A stretch of DNA of 35,741 nucleotides from UBA6382 sp963600315 (GTDB taxonomy: Bacteria > Bacteroidota > Bacteroidia > Bacteroidales > Bacteroidaceae): the NCBI GenBank assembly GCA_963600315.1, contig CAVCAW010000020.1, positions 1-35,741 of the forward strand, written 5' to 3'. Numbering within the stretch: position 1 is the stretch's first letter; the number at the start of each line of letters is the position of its first letter. The position numbers and the translations under genes were made by a program. Under the pieces are notes generated by a model, which was not told the origin of the DNA, searched no databases, and saw nothing but the letters and a program-made list of their open reading frames with translations. Below are positions 1 through 7,769 of the stretch, piece by piece.

Positions 1-81
1 AGTGTGTGGTGTGCTGAAAATACGACTGGTCGTACATTAGTAGCGATGGTAGCTGCTAAAAAGGGTGGACGTTGGTTGTGA
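1..81 (+). CDS. 3' end of an unidentified protein
   Basis: A reading frame is open from the first base and stops at TGA 79-81. It gives the last 26 codons of a protein ending GRTLVAMVAAKKGGRWL. I do not recognise the family from so short a tail. The stop lies 95 bases before the thrS start, and the thrS promoter motif begins inside this tail, so the gene probably belongs to a separate upstream transcript. The other plus-strand frames are less convincing here. Confidence 0.4.
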   Translation, partial: SVWCAENTTGRTLVAMVAAKKGGRWL

Positions 82-105
82 ATTTGAAAAAAATGAGTAA
101 TTTTG
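76..105 (+). promoter_or_regulatory. Promoter of thrS (Bacteroidota type)
   Basis: TTG at 76-78 is followed after 19 bases by TAATTTTG at 98-105, an exact match to the TAnnTTTG -7 box of Bacteroidota. Transcription would begin near 110-112 and leave a leader of about 65 bases. This supports ATG 177 as the thrS start over the earlier TTG at 72, which would lie upstream of the transcript. Confidence 0.6.
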
Positions 106-176
106 CAAAGAATTCAAATAATATGATAATGTGGTTTGCTTGCCGTGTGGCAGTGCAACCCGAAAGACAACGTGTT

Positions 177-2123
177 ATGATAAAGATTACCTTTCCCGAT
201 GGCTCTGTTAGAGAGTACGAATCTGGTGTAACTGGTTTGGAAATAGCTGAAAGCATATCGCCAGCATTGGCTCGCAGCGTGGTTAGCTGTGCCGTCAATG
301 ACGAGACGACTGAGCTGAACAGACCCATCACGGAAGATTGTACAATCACCTTGTTCCGCTTTGATGATGCTGAGGGAAAGCGCACGTTTTGGCATACGTC
401 AGCTCACTTGCTTGCTGAGGCGCTGAAGGAACTATACCCTGGTATACAGTTTGGATTTGGTCCTGCTGTCGAAAATGGGTTCTTCTATGACGTAATGCCT
501 AAGGAAGGTGACGTTATCTCGGAGAATGACTTCCCCAAGATCGAGGCCAAAATGTTGGAACTTGCACGCAAGAACGAAGCCGTAGTGCGCAAGGAGATTA
601 GCAAGGCTGACGCAATTGAGGAATTCAAAGCCGATGGTCAGACATATAAGGTAGAACATATTGAACAGGATTTGGAAGATGGTTCTATCACCACTTACAC
701 TCAAGGTAGTTTTACTGATTTGTGTAAGGGTCCTCATATTCTCTCAACGGGACAAATCAAGGCTGTGAAGATAATGAGTGTAGCAGGTGCCTTTTGGCGC
801 GGCGATGCTAATCGTGAGCAGATGACCCGTATATATGGAATCTCTTTCCCTAAGAAGAAGATGCTCGATGAGTATCTCGCTATGCTTGAGGAGGCAAAGA
901 AACGCGACCACCGCAAGATAGGCAAAGAAATGGAACTCTTCATGTTTAGCGAGAGAGTAGGCAAGGGTCTGCCTATTTGGTTACCTAAGGGCACGGATTT
1001 GCGACTTCGTCTTGAGGGCTTCTTGAAGAAAATTCAGGCAGATTTCGGCTACAAGCAAGTAATCACTCCTCATATCGGCAATAAGCAACTTTATGTCACA
1101 TCGGGTCACTATGCTAAGTATGGCAAGGATTCTTTCCAACCCATCCACACACCCGAAGACGGCGAGGAATATATGCTCAAGCCTATGAACTGCCCTCATC
1201 ATTGCGAGGTATATGCCTATAAACCACACTCTTATCGAGATCTTCCGCTCCGCATAGCTGAGTTTGGCACGGTGTATCGCTATGAGCAGAGCGGCGAGCT
1301 TCACGGACTTACCCGTGTACGCTCGTTCACTCAGGACGATGCCCACATCTTCTGTCGTCCAGACCAAGTGAAGGAGGAATTCTTGCGTGTGATGGACATT
1401 ATCTTGATAATATTCAAGATGCTCAAGTTTGACAACTACGAGGCTCAGATATCACTCCGCCACAAGACCGATCGCTCCAAGTATATAGGTTCTGATGAAA
1501 ACTGGGAGAAGGCAGAGAACGCTATAGTTGAGGCTTGCAAGGAGAAAGGTATCAATGCTTTCGTGGAATACGGCGAGGCAGCATTCTATGGTCCTAAGTT
1601 GGACTTCATGGTGAAGGATGCAATTGGACGTCGTTGGCAGTTGGGAACCATTCAGGTAGACTATAACTTGCCAGAGCGCTTTGAACTCGAATATGTAGGT
1701 AGTGACGGTGAGAAACATCGTCCTGTTATGATACACCGCGCTCCGTTCGGTTCGATGGAGCGTTTCGTTGCTGTGCTCATTGAGCATACTGCCGGTCATT
1801 TCCCACTCTGGCTTACACCAGTACAGGTTGCAATACTTCCTATCTCTGAAAAATACAACGCTTACGCAGAAAAGGTGGCTGAAAGCCTTAAGAGTAGAGG
1901 TGTTCGTCCTGAGATTGACAGCCGCAACGAAAAGATTGGACGCAAGATTCGCGATAACGAAATCAAGCATATACCATACCTGCTAGTAGTCGGCGAAAAG
2001 GAAGAAGCTGATGGCACCGTTTCGGTGAGAAAACAAGGCGCTCAAGATCTCGGCGTGATGAGTTTGGACCAATTTGCGAACAAAATAGACGAAGAAGTGG
2101 CTGAGTTGACAAAAATTGATTAA
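177..2123 (+). CDS. thrS: Threonyl-tRNA synthetase
   Basis: This cytoplasmic class II synthetase charges tRNA-Thr with threonine. The 648-residue length matches the usual size (about 640). It opens with a TGS domain (MIKITFPDGSVREYE). The editing domain carries H73 and H77 in HTSAH. The catalytic core has C339 (MNCPHH), H390 (DDAHIF) and H520 (MIHRAPFGS), the three zinc ligands of the family. The anticodon-binding domain follows (VQVAILPISEKY onward). The frame stays open upstream to a TTG at 72, but the TGS domain starts exactly at ATG 177 and a promoter motif lies at 98-105, so I start it at 177. It heads the cluster thrS-infC-rpmI-rplT, a common bacterial arrangement. No T-box leader is visible. 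Confidence 0.97.
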   Translation: MIKITFPDGSVREYESGVTGLEIAESISPALARSVVSCAVNDETTELNRPITEDCTITLFRFDDAEGKRTFWHTSAHLLAEALKELYPGIQFGFGPAVENGFFYDVMPKEGDVISENDFPKIEAKMLELARKNEAVVRKEISKADAIEEFKADGQTYKVEHIEQDLEDGSITTYTQGSFTDLCKGPHILSTGQIKAVKIMSVAGAFWRGDANREQMTRIYGISFPKKKMLDEYLAMLEEAKKRDHRKIGKEMELFMFSERVGKGLPIWLPKGTDLRLRLEGFLKKIQADFGYKQVITPHIGNKQLYVTSGHYAKYGKDSFQPIHTPEDGEEYMLKPMNCPHHCEVYAYKPHSYRDLPLRIAEFGTVYRYEQSGELHGLTRVRSFTQDDAHIFCRPDQVKEEFLRVMDIILIIFKMLKFDNYEAQISLRHKTDRSKYIGSDENWEKAENAIVEACKEKGINAFVEYGEAAFYGPKLDFMVKDAIGRRWQLGTIQVDYNLPERFELEYVGSDGEKHRPVMIHRAPFGSMERFVAVLIEHTAGHFPLWLTPVQVAILPISEKYNAYAEKVAESLKSRGVRPEIDSRNEKIGRKIRDNEIKHIPYLLVVGEKEEADGTVSVRKQGAQDLGVMSLDQFANKIDEEVAELTKID

Positions 2124-2128
2124 CTTTG
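2121..2128 (+). promoter_or_regulatory. Possible internal promoter before infC
   Basis: TAACTTTG overlaps the thrS stop codon and matches TAnnTTTG exactly. It lies 17 bases before the infC start. The nearest upstream TTG (2106-2108) is only 12 bases away, shorter than the usual 17-22, so the -33 element is doubtful. It could let infC-rpmI-rplT be expressed apart from thrS. Confidence 0.35.
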
Positions 2129-2145
2129 CAGCCGCAAAAAAATAA

Positions 2146-2802
2146 ATGAAGAACGACAACGCAAAACAAAATTACCGAATCAACGAGCAGATAAGGGCTC
2201 GTGAGGTTCGCGTGGTAGGCGACGGGATAGAGTCTCGTGTGCTTCCCGTTGCCAAAGCTATCGCCCTGGCTCGCAGCATGGAGCAAGATCTTGTGGAGAT
2301 ATCGGCAAATGCCAATCCTCCAGTGTGCAGAATCATCGACTACTCTAAATTCCTTTATCAACAAAAGAGGAAGCAGAAGGAGATGAAAGCCAAGCAGGTA
2401 AAAGTCAGTGTTAAGGAAATTCGTTTCGGACCACAGACTGATGATCACGACTATGACTTCAAACTCAAACACGCCAAGGAATTTCTTGAGGCTGGCAATA
2501 AAGTCAAGGCCTATGTGTTTTTCCGTGGACGTTCGATAGTCTTTAAAGAACAAGGCGAAGTGCTATTGTTGCGTTTCGCTAACGACCTTGAGGAAGTTGG
2601 CAAGGTGGAGCAGATGCCATCTTTGCTAGGCAAGAGAATGATAATGTTCCTCGCTCCAAAGAAGATGCCGACTGCACAGAAGAAGCCTTCAACAGTTGAG
2701 GAAGCTCCCGTCAAGAAGAACCAGTCGACCGGTAAGCCTGAACAGCGTGCTCGCAAGGAGTATGAAGGACCTAAGGTTGAAGGCGAAGACTTTGACGATT
2801 GA
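2146..2802 (+). CDS. infC: Translation initiation factor IF-3
   Basis: IF-3 binds the 30S subunit, keeps it apart from 50S and proofreads the start codon. The N-terminal domain begins with the family signature YRINEQIRAREVRVV. The basic linker (KFLYQQKRKQKEMKAKQ) leads to the C-terminal domain (VKEIRFGPQTDDHDYDFKLK). At 218 residues it is longer than the usual ~180. The extra length is a charged, low-complexity tail of about 40 residues rich in K, E and P. The start is an ordinary ATG, whereas the E. coli gene autoregulates through a rare AUU start, so that control is not suggested here. It starts 22 bases after thrS stops. Confidence 0.96.
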   Translation: MKNDNAKQNYRINEQIRAREVRVVGDGIESRVLPVAKAIALARSMEQDLVEISANANPPVCRIIDYSKFLYQQKRKQKEMKAKQVKVSVKEIRFGPQTDDHDYDFKLKHAKEFLEAGNKVKAYVFFRGRSIVFKEQGEVLLLRFANDLEEVGKVEQMPSLLGKRMIMFLAPKKMPTAQKKPSTVEEAPVKKNQSTGKPEQRARKEYEGPKVEGEDFDD

Positions 2803-2885
2803 TTGAATGTATAGATAAAAAAGCGCGTGTAGCGTACTGATTTCACGTTGCCGCCAATCCATTAAATATTTAAAACACTTAAAAA

Positions 2886-3083
2886 ATGCCAAAAGTAAAG
2901 ACTAACTCCGGTGCCAAAAAGAGATTCTCTCTTACCGGAACAGGAAAAGTAAAAAGAAATCATGCTTACCACAGTCACATTCTTACCAAGAAGACCAAGA
3001 AGCAGAAGAGAAACCTTGTTCACGATGCAATCGTAGATCGCTCAAATATGAAGCAGGTTCGTGAACTCTTGAACCTCCGTTAA
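2886..3083 (+). CDS. rpmI: 50S ribosomal protein L35
   Basis: This is a 65-residue very basic protein beginning MPKVKTNSGAKKRFSLTGTG, the typical L35 start, and rich in lysine throughout (HILTKKTKKQKRN). It is a structural component of the large ribosomal subunit. It lies between infC and rplT in the conserved order. The 83-base gap after infC is AT-rich near the start codon, as is common in this phylum, which relies little on Shine-Dalgarno sequences. Confidence 0.97.
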   Translation: MPKVKTNSGAKKRFSLTGTGKVKRNHAYHSHILTKKTKKQKRNLVHDAIVDRSNMKQVRELLNLR

Positions 3084-3125
3084 TCCCTTCAGAACTGCAG
3101 TAAGTAAACAAGAAAAATTAACCGG

Positions 3126-3200
3126 ATGCTAAGCTACAAAGTCCGCAAGAAAGACGGCGCTGACATCCAAAAAAAAGAAAAGCTATGCCAAGATCAGTGA
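3126..3200 (+). other. Short upstream open frame overlapping the rplT start
   Basis: ATG 3126 opens a 24-codon frame (MLSYKVRKKDGADIQKKEKL, then CQDQ) ending at TGA 3198-3200, 16 bases inside rplT in another frame. It is lysine-rich and could couple or tune L20 translation, but such short frames are often accidental. Confidence 0.25.
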
Positions 3201-3529
3201 ATCATGTTGCTTCGAGAGCAAAAAGAAAGAAGATTTTAAAGTTAACCCGCGGTTACTATGGCGCACGCAAAAATGTGTGGACCGTTGCCAAAAATACATG
3301 GGAAAAAGGTTTGACCTATGCTTATGCTGACCGTCGTAAGAAGAAGCGTAACTTCCGTGCACTTTGGATTCAACGTATCAACGCTGCAGCTCGTTTGGAG
3401 GGTCTGAGCTACTCACAGCTCATCGGTGCTCTTCACAAGGCTGACATTCAGATTAACCGCAAGGTTCTCGCTGACCTCGCTGTCAACAATCCAGATGCTT
3501 TCAAAGCAATTGTTGCAAAGGTTAAGTAA
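3185..3529 (+). CDS. rplT: 50S ribosomal protein L20
   Basis: This 114-residue basic protein begins MPRSVNHVASRAKRKKILKL and contains the family motif GYYGARKNVWTVAKN. L20 binds 23S rRNA early in 50S assembly. In some bacteria it also represses its own operon, but I see no obvious L20-binding leader here. The 101-base spacer before it carries a 24-codon open frame (3126-3200) that overlaps its start. A strong terminator follows at 3606-3639. Confidence 0.97.
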   Translation: MPRSVNHVASRAKRKKILKLTRGYYGARKNVWTVAKNTWEKGLTYAYADRRKKKRNFRALWIQRINAAARLEGLSYSQLIGALHKADIQINRKVLADLAVNNPDAFKAIVAKVK

Positions 3530-3605
3530 CACAAGCAAAATATCCGCTGAGCTTCTTCAATAATACTAGCAAGACTAGTTTTGTGTTGATAAGTCAGCAA
3601 TAAAA

Positions 3606-3639
3606 AATCCCCAAGAGAGAATATTCTCCCTTGGGGATT
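3606..3639. terminator. Bidirectional intrinsic terminator
   Basis: AATCCCCAAG (3606-3615) pairs perfectly with CTTGGGGATT (3630-3639). The inner bases GAGAATATTCTC extend the stem after one mismatch. On the minus strand the hairpin is followed by TTTTTTATTG, a good U-tract for the LysR gene ending at 3665. On the plus strand it is followed by TATATTATG, a weaker tail serving rplT. Confidence 0.85.
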
Positions 3640-3664
3640 ATATTATGTTGTATATGATGGTTGG

Positions 3665-4576
3665 CTATTTGTTTAGCCATTCGTTTATACGTTTTTTTAC
3701 GAGCGTAGTTTCGCAAAGTATATTTATGAATTTTTTTGATGCGTCTTTTACGTAAACTCCTTTAGCAGTCTGAACGCAGCCTTCCATCCTGCATCCCGGA
3801 TGATCAATGGGTATGGCCACAAGGTTTTGGTGGTCTTCGATTGACGATGATGAAAGTATAGTGTAGAACCCCACAGTGTTGCGCACGAGACGAAGTATTG
3901 GCGTAACTTCATTCATCTCAATGCGAATGTCTAGTTTCGCACTACTTTTTTCAAGAATATTGTCCAGCACGTTGCGTGCCTGCATTCCCTTCATTGGCAT
4001 GGCTGCAGGATAGTCTTCCAAATCAGTGATCCTTACGCTTTTTAGCTTTGCAAGAGGATGTTCTGCACATACTATGACAGATAGTCTGTCTTCAAAGAGG
4101 ATATGAGCTTCCAGACCATTGGGGTCTTGTGCAGGTCTGTAGCATAATACAAAGTCAAGTTCCCTGTTTTGCAACCGTTCAATAAGTTCTGGCATAGGTC
4201 TATATATGATATTGAGTCTTATGTGTGGGTAACTCTTCATATATGTTTTTACAGTTTCGTTGAGCACTTGATTGAAAGAGTGGGTAATGCCAATCGAAAT
4301 TTGCCCGCATTTTAACCCTCTCAAATCTTCCATGCGGTGATTGCAGTCATCGGCGGTGTTTATTGCTTTTTCAGCATAGGGCAGCAATTCGGCGCCAGCT
4401 TCTGTCAGTTGTACTTGGTGTGAGTTGCGGTAGAATAGTGCGTAGCCTGTTTCGTTTTCAAGTTGTTTGATGTTTTGTGATAGTGTGCTTTGCGTTACGC
4501 ACAACTGGCGTGCAGCTTCTGAAAAGTTCAGCAAGCGAGCCGCCATTACGAAGGCCTTGAGATTTCTTAGTTCCAT
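3665..4576 (-). CDS. LysR-family transcriptional regulator
   Basis: This 303-residue protein has the usual LysR length. The N-terminal winged helix-turn-helix is clear (residues about 1-60: MELRNLKAFVMAARLLNFSE, then AARQLCVTQSTLSQNIKQLE). A periplasmic-binding-like effector domain follows (GQISIGITHSFNQVL onward). It is transcribed away from the exporter pair starting at 4743, with 166 bases between the start codons. This is the classic LysR layout in which the regulator controls its divergent neighbour. The ligand cannot be read from the sequence, although an amino or dicarboxylic acid would fit the neighbours. It lacks a clear OxyR cysteine arrangement. Confidence 0.92.
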   Translation of the reverse strand: MELRNLKAFVMAARLLNFSEAARQLCVTQSTLSQNIKQLENETGYALFYRNSHQVQLTEAGAELLPYAEKAINTADDCNHRMEDLRGLKCGQISIGITHSFNQVLNETVKTYMKSYPHIRLNIIYRPMPELIERLQNRELDFVLCYRPAQDPNGLEAHILFEDRLSVIVCAEHPLAKLKSVRITDLEDYPAAMPMKGMQARNVLDNILEKSSAKLDIRIEMNEVTPILRLVRNTVGFYTILSSSSIEDHQNLVAIPIDHPGCRMEGCVQTAKGVYVKDASKKFINILCETTLVKKRINEWLNK

Positions 4577-4695
4577 TGGTCTATTATGACTTTTCTTGTC
4601 GACTGCAATATTACGGCTATTTGTTGAATTACGTACAGCTTTCTTGATTTTTGTTTGCGATAGCAGCTATCGGCATTTTTAATGAATTGTTCAGC

Positions 4696-4723
4696 TTGTT
4701 AAAATATCTCGATTGTAATTTTG
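4696..4723 (+). promoter_or_regulatory. Promoter of the AspT-like/ThrE-like operon
   Basis: TTG at 4696-4698 is followed after 17 bases by TAATTTTG at 4716-4723, an exact TAnnTTTG match. The predicted start of transcription is about 4729-4731, so the leader is only about 12-14 bases. It overlaps the palindrome at 4726-4742. Confidence 0.6.
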
Positions 4724-4725
4724 CC

Positions 4726-4742
4726 ACACAAATCGTTTGTGT
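4726..4742. promoter_or_regulatory. Perfect palindrome at the transcription start, likely operator
   Basis: ACACAAA-TCG-TTTGTGT is a perfect 7+7 inverted repeat. It lies between the -7 box (ends 4723) and the ATG (4743). A protein bound here would block transcription of the exporter operon; in RNA it would form a hairpin touching the start codon. The binding factor is unknown. The divergent LysR product is one candidate, although LysR sites usually lie further upstream. Confidence 0.45.
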
Positions 4743-6431
4743 ATGGAGCTGTTTAGTATGTTGTTTGACGGTTCCCCGAGGTTTTGGGGGGGAGGAGTTG
4801 CCCATTCGGTAATGATATTGGCGATTGTAATATCATTGGGTTTGCTATTAGGTAGAATGAGAGTCAAGGGAGTTACGCTTGGTCTTGCTTGGATATTGTT
4901 CGTTGGAATAGTTTTTGCACGTTTCAATCCTAACATGGACTCTCATCTCCTTCATTTCATGAAAGAGTTTGGTCTTATACTGTTCGTTTATTCTATAGGT
5001 TTGCAGATAGGTCCCGGTTTTTTCTCTTCCTATAAGAGAGGTGGTTCTTCGCTTAACATGATGGCCGTATGCAGTGTGTTGCTTAGCTTGCTGATAGCTG
5101 TAATCCTTGTTTATGTTACAGATGTTGATGCTCCAACAATGGCGGGAATTCTTTCGGGAGCAATTACAAATACTCCTAGTCTTGGTGCTGCGCAGCAAGC
5201 GTTCAGTGATTTGCATGGCACGGAAAGTCCTTCTATTCTTATGGGTTATGCAGCTGCCTATCCGCTTGGCATTATAGGCTTGGTTCTTTCATTTGTACTG
5301 ATGCAGCACGTAATGAAAGTAAATCGTAAGAACGAGGAGGCTGAGGCTGTGCGCGGTTTGGGTCATCTGGAGAATATGACAGTGAGGGCATTCTCTTTGC
5401 GTGTGGATAACCAAGGACTTGACAATGTTACAGTTAAAAAGCTAAAACACATTGTAAGCCGCAATTTTGTCATCTCTCGCATTCTCTGTAAGAATGAGCA
5501 ACAAGTCTCGCTAGACATAACAGGAAACTCAGTGATTAGGGTTGGCGATTTGATAAACGTAATCGCTTCTCCAAAAGACATCGCTGCTATAACAGCATTT
5601 ATAGGACCTGCAGAAGATGTTGACTGGAAAAAAGTAGACAATAAACATACGGTACGCCGAATGCTTGTTACTCGCAGTAGCGTAAATGGCAAGAGTCTTG
5701 AAGAACTTAATATATGTGGAGATTACGGTGTCAATATAACCAGAGTACTACGCTCGGGAATAGAATTAGTACCGATAGATTCTCTGAAGCTGCAAGTAGG
5801 TGATAGCGTTGTTGCTGTCGGTGAGGAGCAAAATCTAGCTCAGTTGGCATGTCTTTTAGGCAATCAAAGCCGTAAACTAAATGCCCCCAACCTTATCCCT
5901 ATATTTCTTGGCATTGCTTTGGGCTGCATCGTAGCCAATATTCCGTTTTGGCTTCCTGGTATTTCTCAATCGCTTCGTCTTGGTTTGACTGGTGGTCCTT
6001 TGATTGTTGCAATACTGATTGGCCATTTCGGTCCGAAGTCTCGTTTTGTCACGTTCAATACCATATCTGCAAATTATATGTTGCGCCAGTTGGGACTGTG
6101 TGTTTTTCTTGCTTGCGTGGGACTAAGCTCTGGTCAGGATTTTCTGAATGTTGTTCTAACTCAGGAAGGTTTGAAATGGATAGGCTATGGAGCCTTGATA
6201 ACCATTCTCCCCGTACTGATTTGTGGTTTTGTAGGACGTTATATTATGCATTTCAATTTCTACACCTTGCTCGGAATGCTTTCGGGGGCTAACACCAATC
6301 CTCCCGCCTTGCTTTACACTCGCGACATGACGTCCACTGACCTTCCGTCAGTAAGTTATTCGGCTGTGTTCCCGCTTGTGATGTTTTTGCGTATAATATC
6401 TGTGCAGTTGTTTATCTTCATATTGGGTTAG
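4743..6431 (+). CDS. AspT/YidE-family membrane transporter with two RCK_C domains
   Basis: This 562-residue inner-membrane protein belongs to the aspartate:alanine exchanger family (AspT, YidE, YbjL). Two homologous membrane halves carry the paired family motifs (GLQIGPGFF and GAITNTPSLGAAQQA in the first; GMLSGANTNPPALLY in the second). Between them lie two TrkA-C/RCK_C regulatory domains at about residues 209-290 and 300-370. Characterised relatives exchange aspartate for alanine; the substrate here is not determined. The frame opens at TTG 4737, but ATG 4743 lies just after a promoter motif and is the better start. The next gene starts 9 bases after the stop, so the two are almost certainly co-transcribed. 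Confidence 0.9.
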   Translation: MELFSMLFDGSPRFWGGGVAHSVMILAIVISLGLLLGRMRVKGVTLGLAWILFVGIVFARFNPNMDSHLLHFMKEFGLILFVYSIGLQIGPGFFSSYKRGGSSLNMMAVCSVLLSLLIAVILVYVTDVDAPTMAGILSGAITNTPSLGAAQQAFSDLHGTESPSILMGYAAAYPLGIIGLVLSFVLMQHVMKVNRKNEEAEAVRGLGHLENMTVRAFSLRVDNQGLDNVTVKKLKHIVSRNFVISRILCKNEQQVSLDITGNSVIRVGDLINVIASPKDIAAITAFIGPAEDVDWKKVDNKHTVRRMLVTRSSVNGKSLEELNICGDYGVNITRVLRSGIELVPIDSLKLQVGDSVVAVGEEQNLAQLACLLGNQSRKLNAPNLIPIFLGIALGCIVANIPFWLPGISQSLRLGLTGGPLIVAILIGHFGPKSRFVTFNTISANYMLRQLGLCVFLACVGLSSGQDFLNVVLTQEGLKWIGYGALITILPVLICGFVGRYIMHFNFYTLLGMLSGANTNPPALLYTRDMTSTDLPSVSYSAVFPLVMFLRIISVQLFIFILG

Positions 6432-6440
6432 ACGAGTCTC

Positions 6441-7769
6441 ATGTTGCAAGGAAAAATTGACGATAGAATAGACTTGCTGCTGTGCACTGGCAGGTTGTTG
6501 ATGGAAAGTGGTGCAGATACCCCTCGCATCATGCGCAATATGAAGCGTACGGCAGCATATCTGGGATTTAAGGAACAGGATTTGCAGATCTATGTCAATA
6601 TCAACCTCATTATGGTCAATTATGCAGATGGAGACAAGTCTTACACAAAATTCAAGCGATGCAACCGCCATGTGATAAACATGACTGTGATAAGTTCTGT
6701 CAGCAAGTTGTCGTGGCGCGCCATTCGCGAAAACTATGCCTACGAGCAGTACGCAGAGGAATTGGCAGACATAGAGAACCGCCCTCTTAACTATACTCCA
6801 TGGCAAGTGGCTGTGGGCGGAAGCTTAGCTTGTGGCGGTTTCTGTATACAGTTTGGCTGCGATTGGTCAGCCTTTATTTATGCTTCTCTTGCTGCCATTT
6901 TAGGATTTTGTATGCGCCAATATCTTAATTCTATAGGGAGCAACCAATATATCAACATAGCCATTGCTTCATTTGTGTCTACTATGTTGGCATGGATTAT
7001 GGGTATGTTTAATGTTCTCCATAGTGCTACTCCGTGGCATCCGCTTATGGCTTGTGCGTTGTTTATAGTGCCAGGCGTTCCCCTAATTAATTTCGTTAAC
7101 GACATGCTGACCGGTTATACTCAAGTTGGCATAACACGTGCGGTCAACACGTTGCTTATGGTACTTTCTATGTCGTTCGGTATTGCTTTTGCCATAGATG
7201 TCAGTGGTCTGAACAATTTTGTTACGGATTTGACAATGACACCGCATCATGAGTATTGGGAATTTTCTTTGGCTGCCGCTATCTCTGCTGTTGGTTTTTC
7301 CATGATATTCAATATCCCTCGTCGGTTGCTATGGGTTGTTGCCATTGGCGGGATTGTTGCCGTGTGTACGCGTAATATCGTTAATCTCGGTCCAACTACC
7401 GGCAATTTGGGACTAGATCAAGGCATCATTGTTGGGTCATTTGTAGGTTCAGCTCTTGTAAGTATCATCTGTACCCGTGCGATGCACTGGTTCCACACGC
7501 CTCATCATTGCCTAAGCATTCCGAGTGTAATCCCTATGATTCCTGGGGTGCTAATGTACCGTGCGTTGTTCGCCGTCATCGATATGCACGGAGTCGTGGG
7601 TGAAGTGACTGTGGCGATGCATAACGGCATTAGGGCTTCGTTGATTATTCTCTGCATTGCCTTGGGCGTGGCTATTCCAAATATCTTTGTGAGGCGAATG
7701 GTTGCCCCCAAACGTGAACAGAAACTTCTGGAACTATTGCTTAAGTCTTCTGATAGCAAGATTTTATGA
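6441..7769 (+). CDS. Threonine/serine exporter (ThrE family), fused two-domain form
   Basis: This 442-residue membrane protein has the ThrE architecture. The N-terminal DUF1212-type domain has the family feature LLMESGADTPRIMRNM, then a soluble part and membrane helices. The C-terminal DUF3815-type domain has further helices (SVIPMIPGVLMYRALF). In E. coli the two halves are separate proteins (YjjP and YjjB), linked to succinate export; in Corynebacterium the fused protein exports threonine and serine. Either substrate class is possible. It follows the AspT-like gene by 9 bases. Its last 6 bases overlap the end of the convergent EamA gene. Confidence 0.9.
   Translation: MLQGKIDDRIDLLLCTGRLLMESGADTPRIMRNMKRTAAYLGFKEQDLQIYVNINLIMVNYADGDKSYTKFKRCNRHVINMTVISSVSKLSWRAIRENYAYEQYAEELADIENRPLNYTPWQVAVGGSLACGGFCIQFGCDWSAFIYASLAAILGFCMRQYLNSIGSNQYINIAIASFVSTMLAWIMGMFNVLHSATPWHPLMACALFIVPGVPLINFVNDMLTGYTQVGITRAVNTLLMVLSMSFGIAFAIDVSGLNNFVTDLTMTPHHEYWEFSLAAAISAVGFSMIFNIPRRLLWVVAIGGIVAVCTRNIVNLGPTTGNLGLDQGIIVGSFVGSALVSIICTRAMHWFHTPHHCLSIPSVIPMIPGVLMYRALFAVIDMHGVVGEVTVAMHNGIRASLIILCIALGVAIPNIFVRRMVAPKREQKLLELLLKSSDSKIL

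Noticed and set aside
72..176. Extended N-terminus of thrS from TTG 72
   Set aside because: The TGS domain starts at ATG 177 and a promoter motif lies at 98-105, inside the extension.
82..176. T-box or other riboswitch in the thrS leader
   Set aside because: Only about 65 bases of leader are predicted, with one small TGCC/GGCA hairpin and no T-box sequence.
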